From the NCBI RefSeq assembly GCF_032854445.1, contig NC_088300.1, positions 69,786,984-69,850,983 on the forward strand: a stretch of DNA of 64,000 bases, read 5' to 3'. The DNA comes from Liolophura sinensis. Lineage: Eukaryota > Mollusca > Polyplacophora > Chitonida > Chitonidae. This document shows positions 23,930 to 38,813 of this stretch, piece by piece (within the stretch, counting starts at the first letter, position 1; each line of letters starts with the position of its first letter). A program made the translations under genes and the position numbers. The notes beneath the pieces are model-generated. The model made no database searches. It was not told where the DNA came from and was given only the letters and a program-made list of their open reading frames with translations.

Positions 23930-25397
23930 ATGGCATCTTTACTTGCTAAGAAACTTTTTGATGACGACTCCTTCAATTTCCGCAGCCCACTTAAGCAATG
24001 TGATGATGCAGAGGAAGACAATAGCTTTTCCCCAATGATGGATTATTTTTCAACCAAGGGAAGCTCGTCCTTTGTGGCAGAAGACGAAGATTCCAGAGAT
24101 AGTGGGATAGGCCTCGACGACAGTTTTAGCAACGATGACTGTCCGCTTTCCCTTCCTAGCAGACCTTTTGTACAGCTAAATAAGGTAACAATCACCTATT
24201 TTCTTCACCTCATTTCCCAGTTACTTTACTACCTTATTCATTTTTAGTAGTCAGTTCCAGCATTTTCTGTAAAATCATTTTGGATAACAGTATTCATTGC
24301 ATGATTTTCCAGTACACTGTAGCAATAAATCATAACATTTTTTACGCCGCAGGTGTGCGAAGAAGGGAAAATCCACAGCCAAAACATTCGAAAGCGAAGC
24401 CGTTCTCAAAGCGACCAGGATGATTCACCTGTGCAGAAGAGAAAGAGACCCGACGCCATTCCCGAGCCAAGCAAATGTCCACTCAGGCTGTCCAATCTCC
24501 ATTCGGAACATGAAATTAAAACTGCCCTAGACAGAGGTAATTATCAAATCTCAGCTGAATTTTACTCATATATTTATAATAAACATTACAACCGCCAGTA
24601 AGCCTAAATGAAATCTGTCTAGTATATTTGTAAACGTATGCACGTTCATTTCTCCTCGGCAGTGTCGGAAAATCCAGACCTGATCAGTGACGGCAGCGTG
24701 GCCTGCTGTCTGCCAACTGTTCCAGGCAAGCATCAAGATCTCAAGTCCATCACGCCGGAAACTTTGGCGCGGCTTCAAAAGCACGAGTTTGATGACATAG
24801 TAGACGAATTCCTCATTGTGGACTGCAGATATCCCTATGAGTTTCAAGGCGGCCACATCAAAGGAGCTGTCAACTATTACACCAAGGACAGTATTGTGGA
24901 AAACCTTATTTCCAAACCAGTCATTACCAGGAGTAGTGCAACGAAAAGAAGCATTCTAATATTTCACTGTGAATTTTCATCCCAAAGAGGTCCAAAAATG
25001 TCTCGATTTTTAAGGAGCCAAGACAGACAGATGAACAAGGATCGATATCCGCAGCTGTGTTATCCTGAGATTTACTTACTTCACGGCGGATACAAAAACT
25101 TCTTTGAGAAAGAAAAGGTAGGCGCATAAGCATTTTGTTGATATAGGCTTTTGGTAACCAGCAAGACTATATGCAAAAGTAATCACCAGAAACTTTGAGT
25201 GCGTGTACTTGGTATTATGCACAGGCACAATTCAGTGATGTTGTTTATTTTTTTCTTTCTAGGAGCTCTGCACGCCACAGACCTATCTGCCGATGCACCA
25301 TGAAGATTTCAAGAAGGACATGCGAACATTTCGTTGCCAGTCTAAGAGCTGGGCTGGGGAAAAGAAGAGTCGTTCAGCGTTGAGATTATTCCTTTAG
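23930..25397 (+). CDS. cdc25: Copy 8: CDC25-type phosphatase, Y161C variant
   Basis: Exons: 23930-24184, 24353-24536, 24663-25117, 25263-25397. It is intact and shares Y161C with copy 4, the gagtGCgtg intron 3 marker, tcA at Ser336, the gtgcAagat 3'-flank variant and the perfect upstream inverted repeat. Copy 4 lies 13,411 bp to the left, which is four units less the 5-bp deletion in copy 6. TATA box at 23852-23859; AATAAA at 25599-25604. Confidence 0.92.
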
Positions 25398-27283
25398 GCG
25401 TGAAAGTCAGCCATTTCTTATGTTTAAAGGTGGATGTTGACCTCATTCAGTTTAAAAATACATCTGTTTTGTTTTTTACCTGGAATTTCTACTGATTTGT
25501 GTACATATGATCTTTTTGAAATCCTCTCATCTTTGTTTTCTTTCTTTACATATTATCCCAGTGCTGTCGTTTGTGTACGAATCAAATATATGTGCGCCAA
25601 TAAATGATCCACGTTGAATATTATCTCAGTTTTCTTCCTAGTTTCTGCCATGATGTGGCGTGCCCTATGTGCAAGATAACATGACTGTTACATCGTAAAC
25701 ATAAACCTTGAAAAGTTGCGCATGAAACGTAACATTACACAAAGGAAACATTCGAAACTGATATCTAGTGCTGTTGACTTAAACCCTTATTGTACAAACA
25801 GGACTGCCATGCCCGGAGCCCAACCCCAAGCTTACTTTAAGTGGCAGTTGTACATAGTGCTTGAAAGGTACGAGTAACGCTTGACACTCATAATGAAAAT
25901 TATTGCTTGATGAAACAACATGAGATTCTCACGCAGTCGAGTACCAATGATTATGCACAGCATGTGGTACAGTTTCCACACCATTTCGCCTCGCACAACA
26001 GGTAGCAGGTTCGCTTCCGTTTTGAACAAAATTTAGCGCTTGATCTGTGTCCACATCTGAATTTAGAAGGATGGAGAGAAAATCCTGCGATTTAAAGTAC
26101 ACCGAGAATTTGTATATGCTGACGTTTCCGAGAACCTATCAAAAGCCATGTGTGGAGTAGTTCCCTTTCTCAAACGTTGGTCTCCCTTAATATGGAAGAC
26201 GAGTTTAAGCAGAATGTTGACACTCAAGCTGAAATATTTGAAACAAGTGTAAAATTCAAATGCATCCATGCATGTGATAAGGCAATTACGGATATGAACT
26301 GATCTCCTTTGTAAACGACATATTCCCAATATGCTGTATCCTGTGCCAACAATTTACTTCTTGTAGAAAAGCAACAATGTGCACGCGAGATATAATACAA
26401 ACGTACTATGTGCACTGTCACCATACACGAAACCTAATGAAAAGTGTAAATAGGTCGCTAAGGTAAACACAACGTACACATATGTATTGTGGAAGAAGTG
26501 TACCATGCAAGTGGTGAAAATTATGTCTGACAAGGTTTCTTTCATCGAAAAATGGTGTGTGCAGCCAACATCTCTCCAACTCGCTTCTTGCTGACAAACT
26601 AAATTGTCTCCCACCGTTTTGGTGTATGTATATGTATATGGTAGACTTCCCACTGGAAAGAAGTGACAGTGACAAACTATGTTGAGTGAAATGCAAATTT
26701 CAACGCATTCTACTTAAACAAATGACGCGTGTAGCTGTACGATTAGGGGAAAATAGACTTACCGAGGTAAAAAATATTTAATTTGTACACCGTGAACAAT
26801 GTTATCTTTCTGACAGCGGCGTCTTGTACTGACAATGAGTGCCTTATACAAAGCCCTTTACATTTCCAGGCCCATATACAGCCTAGTTCATTCTGCCGTC
26901 TTTAAAGAAGCTGACTATGATTCCTTCTCACCTCCGGCGGCCTTTTGTTTACGTGGTATCTTCCACACGACCTACAGATAACAACACCAGCGGCATGGAG
27001 TGAAGCTGAGAGCTGAGTAAAGAACATCACGACTAATCCTATATTGCTTAACTGGATTATCGGAAAGTGAATAGAGCTCATAGATTAACTCATATTTCTG
27101 CAGACTGTCTCTTTCAAACAATCTGGAGATGACATGAATTTCTGTTGGCCGTTGAAATACAACTCCAGCTAGGTTTAACGACGGGGGAACTTTTCCCCAG
27201 CGAGATATATATACCAGAATTTAGTCCACTCAACCTAAGTCCCAGTATTTACTGAAGCCAACAGTTCAACAAACATATCTATC

Positions 27284-28751
27284 ATGGCATCTTTACTTGC
27301 TAAGAAACTTTTTGATGACGACTCCTTCAATTTCCGCAGCCCACTTAAGCAATGTGATGATGCAGAGGAAGACAATAGCTTTTCCCCAATGATGGATTAT
27401 TTTTCAACCAAGGGAAGCTCGTCCTTTGTGGCAGAAGACGAAGATTCCAGAGATAGTGGGATAGGCCTCGACGACAGTTTTAGCAACGATGACTGTCCGC
27501 TTTCCCTTCCTAGCAGACCTTTTGTACAGCTAAATAAGGTAACAATCACCTATTTTCTTCACCTCATTTCCCAGTTACTTTACTACCTTATTCATTTTTA
27601 GTAGTCAGTTCCAGCATTTTCTGTAAAATCATTTTGGATAACAGTATTCATTGCATGATTTTCCAGTACACTGTAGCAATAAATCATAACATTTTTTACG
27701 CCGCAGGTGTGCGAAGAAGGGAAAATCCACAGCCAAAACATTCGAAAGCGAAGCCGTTCTCAAAGGGACCAGGATGATTCACCTGTGCAGAAGAGAAAGA
27801 GACCCGACGCCATTCCCGAGCCAAGCAAATGTCCACTCAGGCTGTCCAATCTCCATTCGGAACATGAAATTAAAACTGCCCTAGACAGAGGTAATTATCA
27901 AATCTCAGCTGAATTTTACTCATATATTTATAATAAACATTACAACCGCCAGTAAGCCTAAATGAAATCTGTCTAGTATATTTGTAAACGTATGCACGTT
28001 CATTTCTCCTCGGCAGTGTCGGAAAATCCAGACCTGATCAGTGACGGCAGCGTGGCCTACTGTCTGCCAACTGTTCCAGGCAAGCATCAAGATCTCAAGT
28101 CCATCACGCCGGAAACTTTGGCGCGGCTTCAAAAGCACGAGTTTGATGACATAGTAGACGAATTCCTCATTGTGGACTGCAGATATCCCTATGAGTTTCA
28201 AGGCGGCCACATCAAAGGAGCTGTCAACTATTACACCAAGGACAGTATTGTGGAAAACCTTATTTCCAAACCAGTCATTACCAGGAGTAGTGCAACGAAA
28301 AGAAGCATTCTAATATTTCACTGTGAATTTTCATCCCAAAGAGGTCCAAAAATGTCTCGATTTTTAAGGAGCCAAGACAGACAGATGAACAAGGATCGAT
28401 ATCCGCAGCTGTGTTATCCCGAGATTTACTTACTTCACGGCGGATACAAAAACTTCTTTGAGAAAGAAAAGGTAGGCGCATAAGCATTTTGTTGATATAG
28501 GCTTTTGGTAACCAGCAAGACTATATGCAAAAGTAATCACCAGAAACTTTGAGTGCGTGTACTTGGTATTATGCACAGGCACAATTCAGTGATGTTGTTT
28601 ATTTTTTTCTTTCTAGGAGCTCTGCACGCCACAGACCTATCTGCCGATGCACCATGAAGATTTCAAGAAGGACATGCGAACATTTCGTTGCCAGTCTAAG
28701 AGCTGGGCTGGGGAAAAGAAGAGTCGTTCTGCGTTGAGATTATTCCTTTAG
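27284..28751 (+). CDS. cdc25: Copy 9: CDC25-type phosphatase, S105R variant
   Basis: Exons: 27284-27538, 27707-27890, 28017-28471, 28617-28751. The frame is intact. Ser105 in the RSQSDQDD stretch between the two basic clusters is Arg (agg), found in no other copy. This adds charge to the NLS-like region and removes a possible phosphorylation site. The silent and non-coding markers match copies 5 and 6. TATA box at 27206-27213; AATAAA at 28953-28958. Confidence 0.92.
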
Positions 28752-30637
28752 GCGTGAAAGTCAGCCATTTCTTATGTTTAAAGGTGGATGTTGACCTCAT
28801 TCAATTTAAAAATACATCTGTTTTGTTTTTTACCTGGAATTTCTACTGATTTGTGTACATATGATCTTTTTGAAATCCTCTCATCTTTGTTTTCTTTCTT
28901 TACATATTATCCCAGTGCTGTCGTTTGTGTACGAATCAAATATATGTGCGCCAATAAATGATCCACGTTGAATATTATCTCAGTTTTCTTCCTAGTTTCT
29001 GCCATGATGTGGCGTGCCCTATGTGCATGATAACATGACTGTTACATCGTAAACATAAACCTTGAAAAGTTGCGCATGAAACGTAACATTACACAAAGGA
29101 AACATTCGAAACTGATATCTAGTGCTGTTGACTTAAACCCTTATTGTACAAACAGGACTGCCATGCCCGGAGCCCAACCCCAAGCTTACTTTAAGTGGCA
29201 GTTGTACATAGTGCTTGAAAGGTACGAGTAACGCTTGACACTCATAATGAAAATTATTGCTTGATGAAACAACATGAGATTCTCACGCAGTCGAGTACCA
29301 ATGATTATGCACAGTATGTGGTACAGTTTCCACACCATTTCGCCTCGCACAACAGGTAGCAGGTTCGCTTCCGTTTTGAACAAAATTTAGCGCTTGATCT
29401 GTGTCCACATCTGAATTTAGAAGGATGGAGAGAAAATCCTGCGATTTAAAGTACACCGAGAATTTGTATATGCTGACGTTTCCGAGAACCTATCAAAAGC
29501 CATGTGTGGAGTAGTTCCCTTTCTCAAACGTTGGTCTCCCTTAATATGGAAGACGAGTTTAAGCAGAATGTTGACACTCAAGCTGAAATATTTGAAACAA
29601 GTGTAAAATTCAAATGCATCCATGCATGTGATAAGGCAATTACGGATATGAACTGATCTCCTTTGTAAACGACATATTCCCAATATGCTGTATCCTGTGC
29701 CAACAATTTACTTCTTGTAGAAAAGCAACAATGTGCACGCGAGATATAATACAAACGTACTATGTGCACTGTCACCATACACGAAACCTAATGAAAAGTG
29801 TAAATAGGTCGCTAAGGTAAACACAACGTACACATATGTATTGTGGAAGAAGTGTACCATGCAAGTGGTGAAAATTATGTCTGACAAGGTTTCTTTCATC
29901 GAAAAATGGTGTGTGCAGCCAACATCTCTCCAACTCGCTTCTTGCTGACAAACTAAATTGTCTCCCACCGTTTTGGTGTATGTATATGTATATGGTAGAC
30001 TTCCCACTGGAAAGAAGTGACAGTGACAAACTATGTTGAGTGAAATGCAAATTTCAACGCATTCTACTTAAACAAATGACGCGTGTAGCTGTACGATTAG
30101 GGGAAAATAGACTTACCGAGGTAAAAAATATTTAATTTGTACACCGTGAACAATGTTATCTTTCTGACAGCGGCGTCTTGTACTGACAATGAGTGCCTTA
30201 TACAAAGCCCTTTACATTTCCAGGCCCATATACAGCCTAGTTCATTCTGCCGTCTTTAAAGAAGCTGACTATGATTCCTTCTCACCTCCGGCGGCCTTTT
30301 GTTTACGTGGTATCTTCCACACGACCTACAGATAACAACACCAGCGGCATGGAGTGAAGCTGAGAGCTGAGTAAAGAACATCACGACTAATCCTATATTG
30401 CTTAACTGGATTATCGGAAAGTGAATAGAGCTCATAGATTAACTCATATTTCTGCAGACTGTCTCTTTCAAACAATCTGGAGATGACATGAATTTCTGTT
30501 GGCCGTTGAAATACAACTCCAGCTAGGTTTAACGACGGGGGAACTTTTCCCCAGCGAGATATATATACCAGAATTTAGTCCACTCAACCTAAGTCCCAGT
30601 ATTTACTGAAGCCAACAGTTCAACAAACATATCTATC

Positions 30638-32105
30638 ATGGCATCTTTACTTGCTAAGAAACTTTTTGATGACGACTCCTTCAATTTCCGCAGCCCACTT
30701 AAGCAATGTGATGATGCAGAGGAAGACAATAGCTTTTCCCCAATGATGGATTATTTTTCAACCAAGGGAAGCTCGTCCTTTGTGGCAGAAGACGAAGATT
30801 CCAGAGATAGTGGGATAGGCCTCGACGACAGTTTTAGCAACGATGACTGTCCGCTTTCCCTTCCTAGCAGACCTTTTGTACAGCTAAATAAGGTAACAAT
30901 CACCTATTTTCTTCACCTCATTTCCCAGTTACTTTACTACCTTATTCATTTTTAGTAGTCAGTTCCAGCATTTTCTGTAAAATCATTTTGGATAACAGTA
31001 TTCATTGCATGATTTTCCAGTACACTGTAGCAATAAATCATAACATTTTTTACGCCGCAGGTGTGCGAAGAAGGGAAAATCCACAGCCAAAACATTCGAA
31101 AGCGAAGCCGTTCTCAAAGCGACCAGGATGATTCACCTGTGCAGAAGAGAAAGAGACCCGACGCCATTCCCGAGCCAAGCAAATGTCCACTCAGGCTGTC
31201 CAATCTCCATTCGGAACATGAAATTAAAACTGCCCTAGACAGAGGTAATTATCAAATCTCAGCTGAATTTTACTCATATATTTATAATAAACATTACAAC
31301 CGCCAGTAAGCCTAAATGAAATCTGTCTAGTATATTTGTAAACGTATGCACGTTCATTTCTCCTCGGCAGTGTCGGAAAATCCAGACCTGATCAGTGACG
31401 GCAGCGTGGCCTACTGTCTGCCAACTGTTCCAGGCAAGCATCAAGATCTCAAGTCCATCACGCCGGAAACTTTGGCGCGGCTTCAAAAGCACGAGTTTGA
31501 TGACATAGTAGACGAATTCCTCATTGTGGACTGCAGATATCCCTATGAGTTTCAAGGCGGCCACATCAAAGGAGCTGTCAACTATTACACCAAGGACAGT
31601 ATTGTGGAAAACCTTATTTCCAAACCAGTCATTACCAGGAGTAGTGCAACGAAAAGAAGCATTCTAATATTTCACTGTGAATTTTCATCCCAAAGAGGTC
31701 CAAAAATGTCTCGATTTTTAAGGAGCCAAGACAGACAGATGAACAAGGATCGATATCCGCAGCTGTGTTATCCTGAGATTTACTTACTTCACGGCGGATA
31801 CAAAAACTTCTTTGAGAAAGAAAAGGTAGGCGCATAAGCATTTTGTTGATATAGGCTTTTGGTAACCAGCAAGACTATATGCAAAAGTAATCACCAGAAA
31901 CTTTGAGTCCGTGTACTTGGTATTATGCACAGGCACAATTCAGTGATGTTGTTTATTTTTTTCTTTCTAGGAGCTCTGCACGCCACAGACCTATCTGCCG
32001 ATGCACCATGAAGATTTCAAGAAGGACATGCGAACATTTCGTTGCCAGTCTAAGAGCTGGGCTGGGGAAAAGAAGAGTCGTTCAGCGTTGAGATTATTCC
32101 TTTAG
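30638..32105 (+). CDS. cdc25: Copy 10: CDC25-type phosphatase, consensus protein
   Basis: Exons: 30638-30892, 31061-31244, 31371-31825, 31971-32105. The product is the consensus protein. Its 3' spacer has the aggtaAcagg variant also found after copy 7, and exon 4 has the silent tcA of that group. It differs from copy 7 in gtgcAtgat at the 3' flank, so exchange has mixed markers. TATA box at 30560-30567; AATAAA at 32307-32312. Confidence 0.93.
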
Positions 32106-33991
32106 GCGTGAAAGTCAGCCATTTCTTATGTTTAAAGGTGGATGTTGACCTCATTCAGTTTAAAAATACATCTGTTTTGTTTTTTACCTGGAATTTCTAC
32201 TGATTTGTGTACATATGATCTTTTTGAAATCCTCTCATCTTTGTTTTCTTTCTTTACATATTATCCCAGTGCTGTCGTTTGTGTACGAATCAAATATATG
32301 TGCGCCAATAAATGATCCACGTTGAATATTATCTCAGTTTTCTTCCTAGTTTCTGCCATGATGTGGCGTGCCCTATGTGCATGATAACATGACTGTTACA
32401 TCGTAAACATAAACCTTGAAAAGTTGCGCATGAAACGTAACATTACACAAAGGAAACATTCGAAACTGATATCTAGTGCTGTTGACTTAAACCCTTATTG
32501 TACAAACAGGACTGCCATGCCCGGAGCCCAACCCCAAGCTTACTTTAAGTGGCAGTTGTACATAGTGCTTGAAAGGTACGAGTAACGCTTGACACTCATA
32601 ATGAAAATTATTGCTTGATGAAACAACATGAGATTCTCACGCAGTCGAGTACCAATGATTATGCACAGCATGTGGTACAGTTTCCACACCATTTCGCCTC
32701 GCACAACAGGTAACAGGTTCGCTTCCGTTTTGAACAAAATTTAGCGCTTGATCTGTGTCCACATCTGAATTTAGAAGGATGGAGAGAAAATCCTGCGATT
32801 TAAAGTACACCGAGAATTTGTATATGCTGACGTTTCCGAGAACCTATCAAAAGCCATGTGTGGAGTAGTTCCCTTTCTCAAACGTTGGTCTCCCTTAATA
32901 TGGAAGACGAGTTTAAGCAGAATGTTGACACTCAAGCTGAAATATTTGAAACAAGTGTAAAATTCAAATGCATCCATGCATGTGATAAGGCAATTACGGA
33001 TATGAACTGATCTCCTTTGTAAACGACATATTCCCAATATGCTGTATCCTGTGCCAACAATTTACTTCTTGTAGAAAAGCAACAATGTGCACGCGAGATA
33101 TAATACAAACGTACTATGTGCACTGTCACCATACACGAAACCTAATGAAAAGTGTAAATAGGTCGCTAAGGTAAACACAACGTACACATATGTATTGTGG
33201 AAGAAGTGTACCATGCAAGTGGTGAAAATTATGTCTGACAAGGTTTCTTTCATCGAAAAATGGTGTGTGCAGCCAACATCTCTCCAACTCGCTTCTTGCT
33301 GACAAACTAAATTGTCTCCCACCGTTTTGGTGTATGTATATGTATATGGTAGACTTCCCACTGGAAAGAAGTGACAGTGACAAACTATGTTGAGTGAAAT
33401 GCAAATTTCAACGCATTCTACTTAAACAAATGACGCGTGTAGCTGTACGATTAGGGGAAAATAGACTTACCGAGGTAAAAAATATTTAATTTGTACACCG
33501 TGAACAATGTTATCTTTCTGACAGCGGCGTCTTGTACTGACAATGAGTGCCTTATACAAAGCCCTTTACATTTCCAGGCCCATATACAGCCTAGTTCATT
33601 CTGCCGTCTTTAAAGAAGCTGACTATGATTCCTTCTCACCTCCGGCGGCCTTTTGTTTACGTGGTATCTTCCACACGACCTACAGATAACAACACCAGCG
33701 GCATGGAGTGAAGCTGAGAGCTGAGTAAAGAACATCACGACTAATCCTATATTGCTTAACTGGATTATCGGAAAGTGAATAGAGCTCATAGATTAACTCA
33801 TATTTCTGCAGACTGTCTCTTTCAAACAATCTGGAGATGACATGAATTTCTGTTGGCCGTTGAAATACAACTCCAGCTAGGTTTAACGACGGGGGAACTT
33901 TTCCCCAGCGAGATATATATACCAGAATTTAGTCCACTCAACCTAAGTCCCAGTATTTACTGAAGCCAACAGTTCAACAAACATATCTATC

Positions 33992-35459
33992 ATGGCATCT
34001 TTACTTGCTAAGAAACTTTTTGATGACGACTCCTTCAATTTCCGCAGCCCACTTAAGCAATGTGATGATGCAGAGGAAGACAATAGCTTTTCCCCAATGA
34101 TGGATTATTTTTCAACCAAGGGAAGCTCGTCCTTTGTGGCAGAAGACGAAGATTCCAGAGATAGTGGGATAGGCCTCGACGACAGTTTTAGCAACGATGA
34201 CTGTCCGCTTTCCCTTCCTAGCAGACCTTTTGTACAGCTAAATAAGGTAACAATCACCTATTTTCTTCACCTCATTTCCCAGTTACTTTACTACCTTATT
34301 CATTTTTAGTAGTCAGTTCCAGCATTTTCTGTAAAATCATTTTGGATAACAGTATTCATTGCATGATTTTCCAGTACACTGTAGCAATAAATCATAACAT
34401 TTTTTACGCCGCAGGTGTGCGAAGAAGGGAAAATCCACAGCCAAAACATTCGAAAGCGAAGCCGTTCTCAAAGCGACCAGGATGATTCACCTGTGCAGAA
34501 GAGAAAGAGACCCGACGCCATTCCCGAGCCAAGCAAATGTCCACTCAGGCTGTCCAATCTCCATTCGGAACATGAAATTAAAACTGCCCTAGACAGAGGT
34601 AATTATCAAATCTCAGCTGAATTTTACTCATATATTTATAATAAACATTACAACCGCCAGTAAGCCTAAATGAAATCTGTCTAGTATATTTGTAAACGTA
34701 TGCACGTTCATTTCTCCTCGGCAGTGTCGGAAAATCCAGACCTGATCAGTGACGGCAGCGTGGCCTACTGTCTGCCAACTGTTCCAGGCAAGCATCAAGA
34801 TCTCAAGTCCATCACGCCGGAAACTTTGGCGCGGCTTCAAAGGCACGAGTTTGATGACATAGTAGACGAATTCCTCATTGTGGACTGCAGATATCCCTAT
34901 GAGTTTCAAGGCGGCCACATCAAAGGAGCTGTCAACTATTACACCAAGGACAGTATTGTGGAAAACCTTATTTCCAAACCAGTCATTACCAGGAGTAGTG
35001 CAACGAAAAGAAGCATTCTAATATTTCACTGTGAATTTTCATCCCAAAGAGGTCCAAAAATGTCTCGATTTTTAAGGAGCCAAGACAGACAGATGAACAA
35101 GGATCGATATCCGCAGCTGTGTTATCCTGAGATTTACTTACTTCACGGCGGATACAAAAACTTCTTTGAGAAAGAAAAGGTAGGCGCATAAGCATTTTGT
35201 TGATATAGGCTTTTGGTAACCAGCAAGACTATATGCAAAAGTAATCACCAGAAACTTTGAGTGCGTGTACTTGGTATTATGCACAGGCACAATTCAGTGA
35301 TGTTGTTTATTTTTTTCTTTCTAGGAGCTCTGCACGCCACAGACCTATCTGCCGATGCACCATGAAGATTTCAAGAAGGACATGCGAACATTTCGTTGCC
35401 AGTCTAAGAGCTGGGCTGGGGAAAAGAAGAGTCGTTCTGCGTTGAAATTATTCCTTTAG
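33992..35459 (+). CDS. cdc25: Copy 11: CDC25-type phosphatase, K186R/R339K
   Basis: Exons: 33992-34246, 34415-34598, 34725-35179, 35325-35459. It is intact with two conservative changes not seen elsewhere: Lys186 to Arg (LQRHEF) and Arg339 to Lys in the last four residues. The following spacer has attaTggat and a gcggCctctt variant; the latter is shared with the spacers after copies 15 and 17. TATA box at 33914-33921; AATAAA at 35661-35666. Confidence 0.92.
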
Positions 35460-37345
35460 GCGTGAAAGTCAGCCATTTCTTATGTTTAAAGGTGGATGTT
35501 GACCTCATTCAGTTTAAAAATACATCTGTTTTGTTTTTTACCTGGAATTTCTACTGATTTGTGTACATATGATCTTTTTGAAATCCTCTCATCTTTGTTT
35601 TCTTTCTTTACATATTATCCCAGTGCTGTCGTTTGTGTACGAATCAAATATATGTGCGCCAATAAATGATCCACGTTGAATATTATCTCAGTTTTCTTCC
35701 TAGTTTCTGCCATGATGTGGCGTGCCCTATGTGCATGATAACATGACTGTTACATCGTAAACATAAACCTTGAAAAGTTGCGCATGAAACGTAACATTAC
35801 ACAAAGGAAACATTCGAAACTGATATCTAGTGCTGTTGACTTAAACCCTTATTGTACAAACAGGACTGCCATGCCCGGAGCCCAACCCCAAGCTTACTTT
35901 AAGTGGCAGTTGTACATAGTGCTTGAAAGGTACGAGTAACGCTTGACACTCATAATGAAAATTATTGCTTGATGAAACAACATGAGATTCTCACGCAGTC
36001 GAGTACCAATGATTATGCACAGCATGTGGTACAGTTTCCACACCATTTCGCCTCGCACAACAGGTAGCAGGTTCGCTTCCGTTTTGAACAAAATTTAGCG
36101 CTTGATCTGTGTCCACATCTGAATTTAGAAGGATGGAGAGAAAATCCTGCGATTTAAAGTACACCGAGAATTTGTATATGCTGACGTTTCCGAGAACCTA
36201 TCAAAAGCCATGTGTGGAGTAGTTCCCTTTCTCAAACGTTGGTCTCCCTTAATATGGAAGACGAGTTTAAGCAGAATGTTGACACTCAAGCTGAAATATT
36301 TGAAACAAGTGTAAAATTCAAATGCATCCATGCATGTGATAAGGCAATTATGGATATGAACTGATCTCCTTTGTAAACGACATATTCCCAATATGCTGTA
36401 TCCTGTGCCAACAATTTACTTCTTGTAGAAAAGCAACAATGTGCACGCGAGATATAATACAAACGTACTATGTGCACTGTCACCATACACGAAACCTAAT
36501 GAAAAGTGTAAATAGGTCGCTAAGGTAAACACAACGTACACATATGTATTGTGGAAGAAGTGTACCATGCAAGTGGTGAAAATTATGTCTGACAAGGTTT
36601 CTTTCATCGAAAAATGGTGTGTGCAGCCAACATCTCTCCAACTCGCTTCTTGCTGACAAACTAAATTGTCTCCCACCGTTTTGGTGTATGTATATGTATA
36701 TGGTAGACTTCCCACTGGAAAGAAGTGACAGTGACAAACTATGTTGAGTGAAATGCAAATTTCAACGCATTCTACTTAAACAAATGACGCGTGTAGCTGT
36801 ACGATTAGGGGAAAATAGACTTACCGAGGTAAAAAATATTTAATTTGTACACCGTGAACAATGTTATCTTTCTGACAGCGGCCTCTTGTACTGACAATGA
36901 GTGCCTTATACAAAGCCCTTTACATTTCCAGGCCCATATACAGCCTAGTTCATTCTGCCGTCTTTAAAGAAGCTGACTATGATTCCTTCTCACCTCCGGC
37001 GGCCTTTTGTTTACGTGGTATCTTCCACACGACCTACAGATAACAACACCAGCGGCATGGAGTGAAGCTGAGAGCTGAGTAAAGAACATCACGACTAATC
37101 CTATATTGCTTAACTGGATTATCGGAAAGTGAATAGAGCTCATAGATTAACTCATATTTCTGCAGACTGTCTCTTTCAAACAATCTGGAGATGACATGAA
37201 TTTCTGTTGGCCGTTGAAATACAACTCCAGCTAGGTTTAACGACGGGGGAACTTTTCCCCAGCGAGATATATATACCAGAATTTAGTCCACTCAACCTAA
37301 GTCCCAGTATTTACTGAAGCCAACAGTTCAACAAACATATCTATC

Positions 37346-38813
37346 ATGGCATCTTTACTTGCTAAGAAACTTTTTGATGACGACTCCTTCAATTTCCGCA
37401 GCCCACTTAAGCAATGTGATGATGCAGAGGAAGACAATAGCTTTTCCCCAATGATGGATTATTTTTCAACCAAGGGAAGCTCGTCCTTTGTGGCAGAAGA
37501 CGAAGATTCCAGAGATAGTGGGATAGGCCTCGACGACAGTTTTAGCAACGATGACTGTCCGCTTTCCCTTCCTAGCAGACCTTTTGTACAGCTAAATAAG
37601 GTAACAATCACCTATTTTCTTCACCTCATTTCCCAGTTACTTTACTACCTTATTCATTTTTAGTAGTCAGTTCCAGCATTTTCTGTAAAATCATTTTGGA
37701 TAACAGTATTCATTGCATGATTTTCCAGTACACTGTAGCAATAAATCATAACATTTTTTACGCCGCAGGTGTGCGAAGAAGGGAAAATCCACAGCCAAAA
37801 CATTCGAAAGCGAAGCCGTTCTCAAAGCGACCAGGATGATTCACCTGTGCAGAAGAGAAAGAGACCCGACGCCATTCCCGAGCCAAGCAAATGTCCACTC
37901 AGGCTGTCCAATCTCCATTCGGAACATGAAATTAAAACTGCCCTAGACAGAGGTAATTATCAAATCTCAGCTGAATTTTACTCATATATTTATAATAAAC
38001 ATTACAACCGCCAGTAAGCCTAAATGAAATCTGTCTAGTATATTTGTAAACGTATGCACGTTCATTTCTCCTCGGCAGTGTCGGAAAATCCAGACCTGAT
38101 CAGTGACGGCAGCGTGGCCTACTGTCTGCCAACTGTTCCAGGCAAGCATCAAGATCTCAAGTCCATCACGCCGGAAACTTTGGCGCGGCTTCAAAAGCAC
38201 GAGTTTGATGACATAGTAGACGAATTCCTCATTGTGGACTGCAGATATCCCTATGAGTTTCAAGGCGGCCACATCAAAGGAGCTGTCAACTATTACACCA
38301 AGGACAGTATTGTGGAAAACCTTATTTCCAAACCAGTCATTACCAGGAGTAGTGCAACGAAAAGAAGCATTCTAATATTTCACTGTGAATTTTCATCCCA
38401 AAGAGGTCCAAAAATGTCTCGATTTTTAAGGAGCCAAGACAGACAGATGAACAAGGATCGATATCCGCAGCTGTGTTATCCTGAGATTTACTTACTTCAC
38501 GGCGGATACAAAAACTTCTTTGAGAAAGAAAAGGTAGGCGCATAAGCATTTTGTTGATATAGGCTTTTGGTAACCAGCAAGACTATATGCAAAAGTAATC
38601 ACCAGAAACTTTGAGTCCGTGTACTTGGTATTATGCACAGGCACAATTCAGTGATGTTGTTTATTTTTTTCTTTCTAGGAGCTCTGCACGCCACAGACCT
38701 ATCTGCCGATGCACCATGAAGATTTCAAGAAGGACATGCGAACATTTCGTTGCCAGTCTAAGAGCTGGGCTGGGGAAAAGAAGAGTCGTTCTGCGTTGAG
38801 ATTATTCCTTTAG
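37346..38813 (+). CDS. cdc25: Copy 12: CDC25-type phosphatase, consensus protein
   Basis: Exons: 37346-37600, 37769-37952, 38079-38533, 38679-38813. The product is the consensus protein and the coding sequence has no private change I can see. It is the last intact copy before the disrupted cluster of copies 13-15, and its markers (cct gag, gagtCCgtg, tcT, cagCatg) match those copies, so it resembles their unbroken parent. TATA box at 37268-37275; AATAAA at 39015-39020. Confidence 0.93.
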
